The notes under the pieces are model-generated. The model saw only the letters and a program-made list of their open reading frames with translations. It ran no database searches and had not been told where the DNA came from. The position numbers and the translations under genes were made by a program. A stretch of DNA of 64,000 nucleotides from Conchocele bisecta (lineage: Eukaryota; Mollusca; Bivalvia; Lucinida; Thyasiridae), in NCBI GenBank assembly GCA_029237695.1, contig CM055266.1, positions 118,581,581 to 118,645,580 of the forward strand. The letters are read 5' to 3'. Positions 23,061 through 34,332 of the stretch are shown piece by piece; positions within the stretch are counted from its first letter, which is position 1; every line of letters begins with the position of its first letter.

Positions 23061-23324
23061 TGTAGCATATGCGTCAAATTCGCTATATAAAACATACTAA
23101 ATTTGTATTTTATACTTGAATTTTGTCTTAATCGGCCATTTTTGCCATTTGTTGGTATTTTTATGTGTGTATATAGTGCTGTCTCTGTGCACAGAATATT
23201 GTACTGTAGATACTTGTATATTTGTCCATATACTATTAACCTCATTATACCTACCACAACAAGTTGTGGGGGTGGATAATGGAGTCCGGTTGTCCATCTG
23301 TGCGGCTATCCGTACATCTCAAAA

Positions 23325-23590
23325 CTTAACCCTGTCACCCCTAAGTAACTTAAATGGATTTTGATGTTAATTTTTAGACAAATCCAATTGTCCCCAAATT
23401 ATTTTCCGCCAGGTCCATTCACATTCATGAAACGGGGGCAGGTTTTTTTTTCTAAATTATTTTATTAAAATTACATTTGTACTCGTGAAAAGTGTAGATC
23501 CTGATGAGACGGCTCATCACAAGCCGGCTCATCTGAATCTACACTGTTTGCAAACACCGCTATAGGGGGCCGTAGTGGTGAAAGGTTTAA
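23325..23590 (+). repeat. Dispersed repeat with GATGAG/GGCTCATC hairpin, copy 2
   Basis: Second copy about 530 bp after the first. The hairpin CTGATGAGACGGCTCATC / AGCCGGCTCATC lies near 23498-23545. Confidence 0.7.
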
Positions 23591-23599
23591 TGTAGCAGG

Positions 23600-23910
23600 T
23601 AAATGTTTGTAAGTTCACCCTTCATGGAACTTCTTGGTATTTCATACATCATTCCTCCGACGGTCCTCGATCAGCTGTGACAGGTCCATGACCCTCCGAC
23701 CTCCGCTAGTCCCAAGGTCAAAGTCACAGACTTGGTGCGTTCTCAAAACTTATCATAGCAGGTAAATGCCTTCTTGATACTTTTCACACTGGCATTCTCA
23801 CGGTGAATCACCATGATTTTCTGTGACCATTTTACAAATGAAAGAATGACGTCCGGGCCTATGTAGGGGGTGGGTATATTTTGTAAGCCTCCGTTTACTA
23901 ACAAATCTAG
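23600..23910 (+). repeat. Remnant of a 44-kb-type tandem unit
   Basis: GGTAAATG, CTTCATGGAACTTCTTGGTA, TTTCATACATCATTCCTC and CCCAAGGTCAAAGTCACAGA match the order of blocks in the 44.3-45.6 kb array. About one and a half units remain. Confidence 0.55.
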
Positions 23911-23994
23911 TTCATAATATTATGCATACCAGTAGTCTGGGATAGATCTTCTCAAATATATTGTCACTGTTCACATGACCTCATTCTGTCTCAC

Positions 23995-24158
23995 ATGAGA
24001 CATGCCACATATTTTGTGATCTTTTCTGTAAATGTTATCGAAAGATGACAATTTGTCAACTCTCGGCGTCATTTACGGAAAATATTGTAAATTGTATAAA
24101 TATCTTTAATGAGATATCACACATGCTCTTAGGTACAAAATCACATGGCGTGTCTCAT
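23995..24158. mobile_element. MITE with ATGAGACACGCCA ends, copy 2
   Basis: ATGAGACATGCCACATATTT faces AATCACATGGCGTGTCTCAT. It is shorter than and diverged from 17512-17741. Confidence 0.75.
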
Positions 24159-24200
24159 ATTGACCATGATTGTGGATAGCTCTACTGTCTGTTTCACGTA

Positions 24201-24372
24201 AGCTGCCCAAATTTTAACATGGGGGAAATTCTTTTTCGGAATAAAATCAATATTGGACCAAATTTCACGAAATAAAAAGAAGGCTCATTCTTAAATTTTG
24301 ATAAAATTTAGTATTATCAAGAAAAAAATACTATTTTTGCATTGTTTATATGGCCGTAAAATTTGGGCAGCT
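24201..24372. mobile_element. 172-bp MITE with AGCTGCCCAAATTTTA ends
   Basis: AGCTGCCCAAATTTTA at 24201 faces TAAAATTTGGGCAGCT ending at 24372. A loosely similar inner sequence occurs at 47660-47885. Confidence 0.75.
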
Positions 24373-24489
24373 TGATGATGTTTTATATCCATTCAACAAT
24401 GTCGTGTACAAATGATTGGTGTGTTTGGACATACATCTTAACCCTTACAATGTTGAATTAAATGATGTCGTCTGCTGTTTATTTTCTAT

Positions 24490-24600
24490 TTTTAATTTTT
24501 CTCATCAAAAACATGATTTAACAGGACTTGAGAATAATTTCCAATGGTAATTATTCTAAACTGCTGTCAAACCATGTTTTATGGAGAAAGAAGGCAAAAT
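24490..24600. repeat. AT-rich hairpin, relative of 49500-49625
   Basis: GAATAATTTCCAATGGTAAT near 24530 and flanking AACATG...CATGTT arms match 49535-49612, where the arms are better preserved. The downstream AACAGCAGACGACAATATTT also matches. Confidence 0.65.
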
Positions 24601-24929
24601 ATAAACGAACAGCAGACGACAATATTTGTGTACCGCATTCTGTGGGTTAATGGTGAATACATCATTATTTGTTTTTCACTGCCTTCCCTGAATCCATCCA
24701 GACATAAGGCCATACAAATATCTTTCTCTGTTAAGCGCCCGCGTGTGGGTACGTTTTGAGCGTGGTAATATGAAAAAACAGTGTATGCCGAGGGCTCCAG
24801 AAAAGAAATTAGTAATTGAGTATTGTCACTCCATCATTTCTTAAGTAATTGGGTATTTCAAACTTTTAAAATCACACTACTGTTTACACATCAACAGACA
24901 GTAATTATTGAATACTTTGCTTTGAAATG

Positions 24930-24986
24930 AAAACATGTCTTGGTATTTCATTAGAATTATTCTAATGAAATACCAAGACATGTTTT
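24930..24986. repeat. Perfect 57-bp palindrome
   Basis: Two exact 28-base arms (starting AAAACATGTCTTGGTATTTC) with a single-base spacer. It lies in an AT-rich MITE-like segment. Confidence 0.95.
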
Positions 24987-25554
24987 ACTTAGAAAATAAG
25001 AAATATGCTATATTTGTGGTCTGTTTATTTTTTTCTGCAGTATGATTGATAAAGGTACCATAATATTTGTATTGCTTTTTGATACTCGCTACTTCAGATT
25101 TCAATTGGGTTTTTGGCAATTTTAATTGGGTATTTAAGCAAATACGCAGCTTATCTGGAGCTCTGATGCTATTTTATATTATTTACTGGTGAAGTAATAG
25201 GAGAATTGATTTGGGACTTGTTTAAGTTTTAAATCCGTTCATGAATAGTGTTTTCTTATTATTTAGCGGCAATTTAAATTTATGTTAAAAACTTACTCGA
25301 CCCCTTTGAGTTGAGGAAGTTTTTAATACAAATTTTGGGTTGGGGAAGTTTTTAACATAAATTTACATTCGTTTATTTTTCAAGGCCTTGTTTGTTTTTA
25401 CAGGATATGTAAGTAGGTTTTGGCCATCCGGGTGGACGCTTAACAGAGAAAAACAATGATTGTGTCTGTGACTGGAGGAATGGTGCTCATGTGATTTTTG
25501 ACCAATGTAGTTCCTGATCAAATCTAGACAGTATATTGCTTGTTAGAAGCATGG
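24987..25554. repeat. AT-rich repeat with inverted GTTAAAAAC arms
   Basis: AAATTTATGTTAAAAACTTA at about 25275 is mirrored by AAGTTTTTAACATAAATTTA at about 25347-25366. No coding signal. Confidence 0.55.
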
Positions 25555-26165
25555 CGGTATTTCATTGATTGAATGGCGAATCATGCAGATCCTGATCGAA
25601 TGCACAGGCTGAACAGGAGCTACACTGGTCACCCATCCTATAAGCCCCATTTCTCTAGTGACAGCCACAATACCTGAGGTTGAGGGGCATGGTGTGGTAA
25701 GGATATCTGGCACCAGATCGGGATATTGCAATTTCATTAGTGGAAATATAATCCAACTAGGTGCTCAATTTTGTGATGGTCCCCCATACAAGTCTGTATA
25801 TGTGGCTGTGACTGGAGAACTGAGGCTTATGAGTTTTGCGACCAGTGCAGATCCAGATCAGCCTGTGCATTCGCACAGTCTGATCAGGCTCTGCACTGTT
25901 TCGCTATTCATTCAATGAAACAGCCAGTTTGGTTTAGATAATTTTCAGTATATGTGGCTGTGACTGAAGAAATGGGGCTTATGGATTTTTCTACCAGTGT
26001 AGATCCAGATCAGCTTGTGAATCCGCAGTGTGATCAGGATCTGCACTGTTCGCAATTCCATCAATGAAACACCTGTCATGCATCAAACGAGCTATACCGG
26101 TACACGAGTGTGCTATTTGATCAAGAGCTACACTGATCCCATAAGCCCCATTTCACAGCCACATA
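25555..26165 (+). repeat. GATCAG-family repeats, several copies
   Basis: Copies at about 25560-25670 (reversed), 25795-25925, 25950-26070 and 26100-26165 share GCTGTGACTGGAGAA, GATCCAGATCAGCCTGTGCA, TCTGATCAGG and CATTCAATGAAACA. Ends are inverted relative to each other, so each pair looks like a foldback. Confidence 0.7.
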
Positions 26166-26379
26166 TGACCCTGTTGTTGAATGGATGTTAACCCGTATGA
26201 ATGAATGAATCAATCATGTACTTTACACAACAGCTTGATTGCTAACGCTCCACTTACTTGTAAATGTACATGTAATTCCAATCAATTCTGAGATTTATTC
26301 ATGCAGTGTACAATTCTCAATATAATCATCATGCGCAACACTCATGTAGCCCAAGTGGCAAAGGTCAAGGACGTTGGTT

Positions 26380-26420
26380 AGCTGTTGATAGGCCGTTAAA
26401 CACCAATAATCAATCAATCA
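26380..26420 (+). mobile_element. 5'-truncated family A retroposon tail
   Basis: Only about 40 bases remain (GATAGGCCGTTAAACACCAA and an AATC tail), flanked by CAAGGACGTTGG at about 26367 and 26421. This shows that the family inserts by its 3' end. Confidence 0.75.
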
Positions 26421-26439
26421 AGGACGTTGGATACTTTAT

Positions 26440-26839
26440 AAAGTGGGTGGAAGGTGGGTGCAAGCGATAGGTAATTTAACGATTGGGGTTCATCCTTACC
26501 GGAATTCCGACTGGAGACCTGGTTTGGCCCTCACATACGTCTTTGGCATTTTGTATGTGACAGTTGAATCTGGTTATACCCCTTATGCGAGTATTACGAT
26601 TATTCGTAATCCTAGTTTAGGGGAAGGGGCCAAGTGACTTTGGTGTGGAATGGACCTGCCACCAGGTCAGGTTATTCTAATTTCAGGGCTGAATATATTG
26701 TTTCTCGATGTAAATATTCAGTTCTGATTTTGGAATTTTCCCCCCAATGCAGCAGGTTAAAACGGGATCGAACCCGTTTGCACTGCCTTACATGACCTTA
26801 GCTGTTGATAGGCCGTTAAACACCAATAAACAAACAAAC
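26440..26839 (+). mobile_element. Retroposon family A, long copy
   Basis: Matches 16262-16653 over its length, from GGTTCATCCTTACCGGAAT to GATAGGCCGTTAAACACCAA and an AAAC tail. TATAAAGT flanks it on both sides. Confidence 0.8.
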
Positions 26840-26865
26840 TATATAAAGTATTTTCTGTTCATCAT

Positions 26866-27295
26866 TAATGCCACGGGCGAACGAGACGGCGTAAATTAAC
26901 GGTAGGGGTTCCTCTTTATAGGAATCACGATTTGCCTGGTTTGGCCCTCGGGTACGTTTTTATCTTTGGCTCTTTTGTTACCTGGGAGTTGAATTGGGTT
27001 ATTGCGCATTATAAAAGTAGTAAGATTATTACTGATCCTACTGCTTTTGGGAGGGGCCAAATGATTCTGGTGTGGCGAGGACCTGACATCAGATCAGGAT
27101 TATTCTGATTTCAGGGCTGAATATATAGTTTTGTTATTGTAAATATTCAGTTCTGATGTTGGGATTTTCCCCCCATTTGTACATGTACTTGAACTTGTAC
27201 ATGTACTTATACAGGTAATATATGGGATTTAGTACTAAACCCATTGACCCGGCTTTAAATGACCTCAGCTGTTGATAGGCCGTTAAACCCCAAAA

Positions 27296-27296
<1 letters not shown>
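26866..27296 (+). mobile_element. Retroposon family B, copy 1
   Basis: A diverged subfamily: GGAATCACGATTTGCCTGGT, TACCTGGGAGTTGAATTGGG and GATAGGCCGTTAAACCCCAA. Its tail runs directly into the ACGC microsatellite. Copy 2 is at 29745-30140. Confidence 0.75.
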
Positions 27297-27473
<177 letters not shown>

Positions 27474-27786
27474 TGCCACAGTTGGATATTGATGTTCATG
27501 TATGGCCAGATGCAGGTTTATGTTGGGCTGCACTGGTCAAATTTGACCCATTTTGATCATGGCAAGTCGGATATCAGTCCATCATTGCTGTTGAATGACG
27601 GACGTAAAATGTCAATCACTCGATCAGTCTATCTTTGTCAAGTCTATGTGTGCGTCTGAAATCGGTCTTTTCTTCGCTGACAAGCGAGCTTGACATAATG
27701 GTTGCAGTCATCTTGTTGTAAGTAGTTATGTATGCTCCATTGCATCTATCATTCTGCATATACATTATAAAACATGTAGTCATTAA
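27474..27786. other. No supported feature
   Basis: No repeat or exon recognised. It ends at the TTAA target of the next MITE. Confidence 0.5.
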
Positions 27787-28287
27787 AGGTGCATGCCCAC
27801 TCAGTAGGCAAAAAATGTTCTTTATAGGAATTAAATAAGTGTATAATTGTGTCGCTATTCCACCAATTCTAAAAAGTACGAGTGCCTGCTATACAGATAT
27901 AATCATTTAGTAATAATTATTTTACTGATAGCGACGTGTTGGTATCAGGCTATTTTCATATGCAAATGAGGCATGCTATTTTTTTATTATTTATACTAAT
28001 TAAATGCGTCGCCTGAAAAAATAATATTTTCGACAGATTATAAAGTATGATAATTGCACATTGAAAAATAAATACAGAGAATAAATAGTAATGTCCGTTA
28101 ATATTTTAAGGAAACACGGTTATCGCCCCTGATATCAGTATGGCCATTTACGTCTGATATAAAATGTATAATAATGCCAATCAATACGTTGGGTAATGGT
28201 GAATGAGTGTTATTTTGCAAGAAAATATCTAAGGTGATGTCTCTTGATATAAAGAACATGTTGTGCATACTGAGTGGGCATGTACCT
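27787..28287. mobile_element. 501-bp MITE with TTAA target duplication
   Basis: TTAA at 27783-27786 and 28288-28291 flanks AGGTGCATGCCCACTCAGTA on the left and TACTGAGTGGGCATGTACCT on the right. TTAA sites are typical of piggyBac and Kolobok elements. Related fragments lie at 46595-47660. Confidence 0.88.
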
Positions 28288-28404
28288 TTAAATACATTCC
28301 ATTGTAGATAATACATATTCCATGTGGATTATATTTTCATTATTTTGTAATAAACTTTACAAATGAATTGTATATTTAAGTTTTATTTGCATGCCATTAT
28401 CATT

Positions 28405-28665
28405 CCATAAATGTGGCTGTGACTGGAGAAATGGGGCTTATGGGTTTTGCATTCGGTGTAGAACCAGGTCAGCCTGTGCATTTGTACAGTCTGATCAGGA
28501 TCTGTACTGTTTGCCATTCCATCAATGAAACACATGTCATGCTTCTAACAAGCAAATATACATGTAGACCATTATTAGACTACCAGAGTGTGTAATTTGA
28601 TCAGGAGCTACACTGGTCTTGTATCTCATAAGCCCCAGTTCTCCAGTCGCAGCCACATGTTCGTT
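28405..28665 (+). repeat. GATCAG-family foldback repeat
   Basis: GGCTGTGACTGGAGAAATGG at about 28411 is answered by CCAGTTCTCCAGTCGCAGCC at about 28633, giving inverted ends around a 250-bp body with TCTGATCAGGATCTGTACTG. Confidence 0.75.
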
Positions 28666-28773
28666 TTTCTTTCAACAAATGTCCCGCACCTACCCTCCTG
28701 AAATGTGATGAGGATTTTGTTTTGTTTATACATGTATAGTGGAACTTGTGTAAAGCATACACCCTGGGTGTCT

Positions 28774-29063
28774 GTAGCCTATTTCACCAACATTGCAAAG
28801 TGTACGTTTCTAGCAAAGTATATTTTGAGGGAGTAATCAATGCATTATGTTATATAGAACTAACGATTGCATATATTTGATGATTAAAAGTATGAAGAAT
28901 TATTATACTGAATTTATTACATTATCACAGCCAAAATGGCTGTGATAATGTAATAAATTCAGTATAATAAAAATTAATAAATTTATCATAAAATTGAAAA
29001 TTTCTCCCTCAAAGTATACTTTGCTAGATAAGCATACTTTGCAATGTTGGTGAAATAGGCTAC
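28774..29063. mobile_element. Palindromic MITE with GTAGCC(G/T)ATTTCA ends, copy 2
   Basis: Matches 20600-20887 closely, including the GCCAAAATGGC palindromic centre. Confidence 0.85.
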
Positions 29064-29515
29064 TGGTTTAGAGAAGTTCCACTGGAATTCAGACAGAAAA
29101 ACACTAAACTAGATTATGTTTGTAAAACGTGGATATCACTGGCATGCTTAACTATCAAACAGAAAACTGTTAACATTTTGACGCAAATATATGCCAAGTG
29201 TTTTTTCACTGATTGTGTGACGGGCATCCAGTATCAAGTAATATTGTATATATGGACAACAAAGCCTGAATGTTCAAAGATCGCCACAGGAGTCCAAGTT
29301 TAGGGGGTGGGGGATTACCATACAATGAAACGCGTGGCGTTAACCGGAAGGTTGCGAGTTCGGGACTCCCATCTGACAGAAATGTTTTTTTATATAATAT
29401 ATATTCATTAACCCTTTCCCTGTTTTGCGATATTTCGACTCATCCAAATCCAAAACATCTGAATAAAAGAATGAAATGCTGGGTGAAATGATGGTTAAAT
29501 TATCTGATAGAGTAG

Positions 29516-29580
29516 AAAACATTGTGGGAAAAGGAGAAATTGCTTGTTACAAGCAATTTCTCCTTTTCCCACAATGTTTT
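29516..29580. repeat. Perfect 65-bp palindrome
   Basis: Two exact 32-base arms (starting AAAACATTGTGGGAAAAGGA) with one spacer base. ACCCTTTCCCTG and CAGGGAAAGGGT near 29410 and 29619 suggest that it is the core of a roughly 220-bp foldback. Confidence 0.95.
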
Positions 29581-29744
29581 CAAAAGACAGCTTCTGCAGA
29601 GGCGTGAAAAGTCGTCTATCAGGGAAAGGGTTAAAGTTGTGTTTGTATTTTATTTTTTTTAATCAGTTTATGTTTTTGTAGGTAAAAAGTCAATAAATAA
29701 CGGTTTTATTTTCTATCCGCACCCCTCTTGTTCGGAACCGTCCA

Positions 29745-30140
29745 ACATTATAGGAATCACGATTTGCCTGGTTTGGCCCGGGTACGTTTTTATCTTTGGC
29801 TCTTTAGTTACTTGCGAGTTGAATTGGGTTATTGCCCATTATAAAAGTAGTAAGATTATTACTGATCCTACTGCTTTTGGGAGGGGCCAAGTGATTCTGA
29901 TGTGGCGAGGACCTGGCATCAGATCAGGATTATTCTGATTTCAGGGATGAATATATAGTTTTGTTATTGTAAATATTCAGTTCTGATTTTGGGATTTTCC
30001 CCCCATTTGTACATGTACTTGAACATGTACATGCACTTGTACAGGTAATATATGGGATTTAGTACTAAACCCATTGAGCCGGCTTTAAATGACCTTAGCT
30101 GTTGATAGGCAGTTAAACCCCAACAAACAAACAAACAAAC
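29745..30140 (+). mobile_element. Retroposon family B, copy 2
   Basis: Closely matches 26925-27290, ending GCTGTTGATAGGCAGTTAAA and an (AAAC)n tail. Its 5' end is truncated relative to copy 1. Confidence 0.8.
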
Positions 30141-30800
30141 ATCGGACCACACATACACTCCACCTTTCTGGGCCATAAACGAAAGTTTAACTTGGTTGGT
30201 TTCTGTGTCCAGGTCAACAACCTGCGCGAAGAAAAGTGTATATTATGCAGTGCTTCTCGTGAACAATAGATCATAATTACATCATACATGTATTATACAT
30301 GATGCAGATGGGAGTGTGCAAGATAATCAAGAGCTATATCGGTCAACAACACCAATTGGTCCCTTTGTGTCATGGTGCGTCAATCATATACATTAATTAC
30401 TTCAAAAGAACATGTACTATCATGCTTATGTTGTATTATTTTGATACGATACTGTTTTGGTATGTGGTTTTATATAGTACCTGAGCGACACATTTCTCTT
30501 AGCTACTTGACGTCTAACCGCTGAAGCTGACGTATCCATTTAACTTTCTTTATTAGATTGGTTAGAGCGTCTGCCTTCAATGCAACATTGCAACATATAC
30601 TGAAAGGATAAAGAAACGCAGGGTAAACATTTGAGGTGATTTAAAGTGATGTGTTTGCTGTTATATACAATATTTTATATGAGTATTAAAAAAAAACATC
30701 TTTAGTCAACACATTACCAAAATTGCATTAGGTTTTGTCCGATAATTCATTAGTAATTGAATCACAATTGACGGTACCCCCCAATATCGCACAGTGAAAT
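30141..30800. other. No supported feature
   Basis: No coding or repeat signal recognised. Confidence 0.5.
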
Positions 30801-30811
30801 CCACTGTTTTG

Positions 30812-31225
30812 TCAGTATCTCGTATGCCCCCCTCGCGCATCTGTCACAGCCCTGATTCTCTTGTGCATGGAATTCATCAGTGCATTTATCCTTCTTATTG
30901 GGATATTGTTCCACTCTTCCAACAATGCAGTCCTTAGTTGGTCGAGATTAGAAGGGGTATTCCGACACCCCCTTATCCTCCTGTCAAGTTCGTCCCACAG
31001 ATGTTCGATTGGGGACAAATCGGGACTGTACGCTGGCCAGTCGAGTGGGTTAATGTTATGGTCAGCGAGAAAGTCTGACAAACTCTGGCTACATGGTGCC
31101 GGGCATTATCATGCTGGAAAATTAGTTGACGCTGTTGCATAAATGGAAAAACAACCGGGCGGAGGATTTCATCCCTATATCATACGGCGGTTAAATTCCC
31201 GGCTACCACAATCAACGGTAACTTT
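30812..31225 (-). pseudogene. Tc1-type transposase, C-terminal half, inactivated
   Basis: Read leftward, it shows LIVVAGNLTAV, a stop codon, YRDEILRP, then FQHDNARHH with the second catalytic Asp, and YSPDLSPIEHLWDEL with the Glu 34 residues later. This is the DD34E signature of Tc1 transposases, which cut and paste DNA at TA sites. The stop (about 31174) stands where relatives usually have Arg, consistent with CGA to TGA. The N-terminal helix-turn-helix part and the first Asp are missing, and no TIRs were found. Confidence 0.9.
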
Positions 31226-32984
31226 ACCCCGTATTTCAATCAGTTTGAGTATTGAAGAACTGTTTCAAAGTGTGTCCAACATGTATTGAATGTTGACAAG
31301 GAATACAATATTATTATCGAGCACACATCTGACAATTAAGCGAGCATGATGATCATTGGCCAAGGCAGTATGTAGTATGGTATGATGAATGGCATGGGTA
31401 TGCTTATTGCAAACATGCATAGCTTTCACCCACATTAAGCATCCCGCATATGTCTTCACATGTAACAATAATTTAAATTAACCCTTGGTCGTGAGTTGGA
31501 TTGGTAATAAATACAATACATGGTAACGATATGTAAGTCATGCAGTCACTGATGTAATCAGCTCTACATTAACCACTACATGTGCTGTATTCATTCTTCT
31601 AATTAAACATTATTGAAACTAATACACCAAATTGTACATGTAAATGTAGTTGAAAAACACAACACTGTTTAAGTACCTGATGCCAATTAAGTAGTGTCAC
31701 TGTTCTAATTTACCTACAAATATATATACATTTGTATATAATTTGCCCTGCCTCGTGGGCCATTGTAAATTGGTAGTGTCTGTAGCCCCTGTCACACTTG
31801 GTTAGAACATGATCATGTTCAGCCATTTAAATGTGTAAACAGTTAATCCTATCATAGTTATTTAACAATAGACTGCTTATGGAAGACTTTAAGCCATTAA
31901 TATGAGCTTCGTATGTACACTAACGGATAACACGGTGATGATTTTGAATGATTTCAATTGTGCAAAATCATGGAATTACTGATTTGTCTTCTTTCGAATG
32001 CTTTGATAACTAATTCTGGTTGTTTATTCACAGTGGGGCATGATTTCAAGATGTAAAAATGTGAAGACTGTGTACATAAGGTCCAAATTAATATACTGGG
32101 TATTATGTAGGGGCTACAGACACTACAAGCTATCTAGATAAATATTGATGGAATTGCTGCTACATGTCTGCTCCATAATCTAAGTTGGCTAGATGCTTGC
32201 ATATCTGTTGTTCTTGTAGATCAGAAAAATGGAGCCAAATGATAGTCATGAACTAAAATATAAAAAATAGCCCTAATTGCAAATGGGGGCTATGTACAGA
32301 CACTACGGAATACACATGTTCAGAATATTTTTGATATTTTATATGCAGAATATTTGGATGTATTTAAGTTAATATTTTGAAAGTATTATATATATATGTC
32401 AGAATTGTAGTATATAATTTTTGACTGCATTCTCACAGTTAAATTGTCAGTATGGGTATGCTAACATATGTGAATAAAAAATGCAAAAATATAACAAAGA
32501 CCTATTTTGAGGAAGTTATGACAATGTTGTGGTTTTGCTATATAGTGCGGAAAGAAATCGAATAAACTACAGAGCACATACCTCATTACCAATACTGACA
32601 TATATATTGATGATAAATTATGTATACATCGAATAATAGCTCAGTAAAGTTTAGGTAATTTTAAATGACACAATAATTATAACGATGAAAAAATGCCATT
32701 TTTCAACATTATAATTATTTCTGTGTCAAAACCGCTCAACGTACAGAACATTATTATATATCGTTAGAAAGCTTTCACCGAGTTATATTCAGATAAAATG
32801 TATACACAGACACACACACACAAATTAACATGTATTTAATACATAAACTGGAGAAATCCTGTTTTCCTATATAACTGTGAAACACCTCAACATCAACATC
32901 AATGTGATAATAGAAATATTTTTGGAAATTTATGTAAACCATTACACACTATACATGTAATCTCAAAACAGTGTTCACTTGCCT
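31226..32984. other. AT-rich, no supported gene
   Basis: Frames are short and without protein character. A phrase about a changed attachment of GGGGCTACAGACACTAC recurs near 32109 and 32287 (direct repeat of about 16 bases). Confidence 0.45.
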
Positions 32985-33285
32985 GTCACTTTTGTATAGG
33001 GTGACAATTTCATATTTTTGTCCCAATTGCACAAGTTTGTAACGGATTATATATAGTAACTGCATGACAAAGGTGAACACAAATTGTTTTGACAAACAAA
33101 GGAAAAGGTACATGTAGTTTTTCATTGTGTTTCCTTTGCATAAGTAGAATTTTCTAATCATACATATTATATCTAAGTAACACTAGTTATTAACTGCTGA
33201 GGATATGTCATTATGTTTGCAGAAAATCCTAAATATTTCCTTCTATGTGTTCAGAAGTATATGTCGCGACCACCATTTGAACTGT
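32985..33285 (-). repeat. LINE 5'-end fragment, duplicate of 43850-44150
   Basis: GGGTGACAATTTCATATTTT, GGAAAAGGTACATGTA and CATAAGTAGAATTTTCTAAT match 43860-44145 almost throughout. At 43.9 kb the same sequence leads into LINE ORF1, so this is a second, isolated copy of that LINE start. Confidence 0.75.
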
Positions 33286-34332
33286 ATAACTTTATTTCCT
33301 CCATCTTAGGAGAGTACAGAATATGAAATATAGCAAAATAACAACACGAGTTTACAATACAATACGGCCATACAAGTAAATGTTCATTGGCACACTGACC
33401 AACGCATACCCCGTAAAGCTTCATGTAGATAATACCTGGAGACACTGTCCCTTCATGAAACCATACAGGTTGCCCAACTGAGTCCGAGGAGCCTTGAGCT
33501 CAGTAAGAACAAACTGACGGGAGAGGTGGATGACGATCAGCCAGGTACACACTCAAGGAAGCTTCATCATAATGACGTTTAAAACTTATTTTCGTCAACT
33601 ATGTACACTGTATGCGTCCATGTAGCCTTGTGAGGGTGTCATAAGTGTTTACAACAACAAGTGTGGTCCCACGACCAGTTTGCGTGGCTGTGCATGCTGA
33701 TCAACGAATACACCTGTCGCACACATATGACACCGTCATTCCCACCATAGTGTGTCGCATGCATGTTATGGATGTAAAGGCGAAGACAGCAGCCCCCGAT
33801 CACAGTGCACACATGAGCAGGCTGATCTGGGACTACACTCGTCGCACATGTAATCCTCACATACCACGCCGGATACTAGACAAATTTTCAAACATTGCTA
33901 TTATGCAGAAAATATGCGGCAGATGCTGCGTGCACAGAATGCCAATTAAGAAGCTAAAGTACTTTTGCTCTTCACCTGATGTCGTTTAACGGTGTCGTCA
34001 TTCCCACCCAACATGTGTATCATCAATAATTTCGTGTCCAAATATGCCAGATAAGTGTACAATTGTAAGCCAAATTTCTCCTTCAGGTTATTCCAGAATG
34101 TGCAAACGGCTGCTCTAACGCACGGATCGCCGCATACACTAAAACAATGTTCAAGCTCATCGTCACAGAGCTCAGTTCCAGCTCATCGTCACCAACATTT
34201 ATCACAGAGTTTGTCACAATCGTGTTCATATGTCACTTTCACAATACATATACGTGCAGCAAACGTACACGCGCTTAAGCTGGACTGAATTATGAGAGCT
34301 GCACGCCACATATTTGACGGTTTCAAAGACTG
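33286..34332. other. No gene; GATCAG fragment; possible LINE 3' flank
   Basis: 33780-33850 has GAGCAGGCTGATCTGGGACT of the GATCAG family. 34050-34332 lies just after the LINE ORF2 stop and may be its 3' untranslated part, but no tail is recognisable. Confidence 0.4.

Noticed and set aside
34055..34288. Ser/Gln-rich 77-aa protein
   Set aside because: Low-complexity frame just past the LINE stop; no start context or relatives seen.
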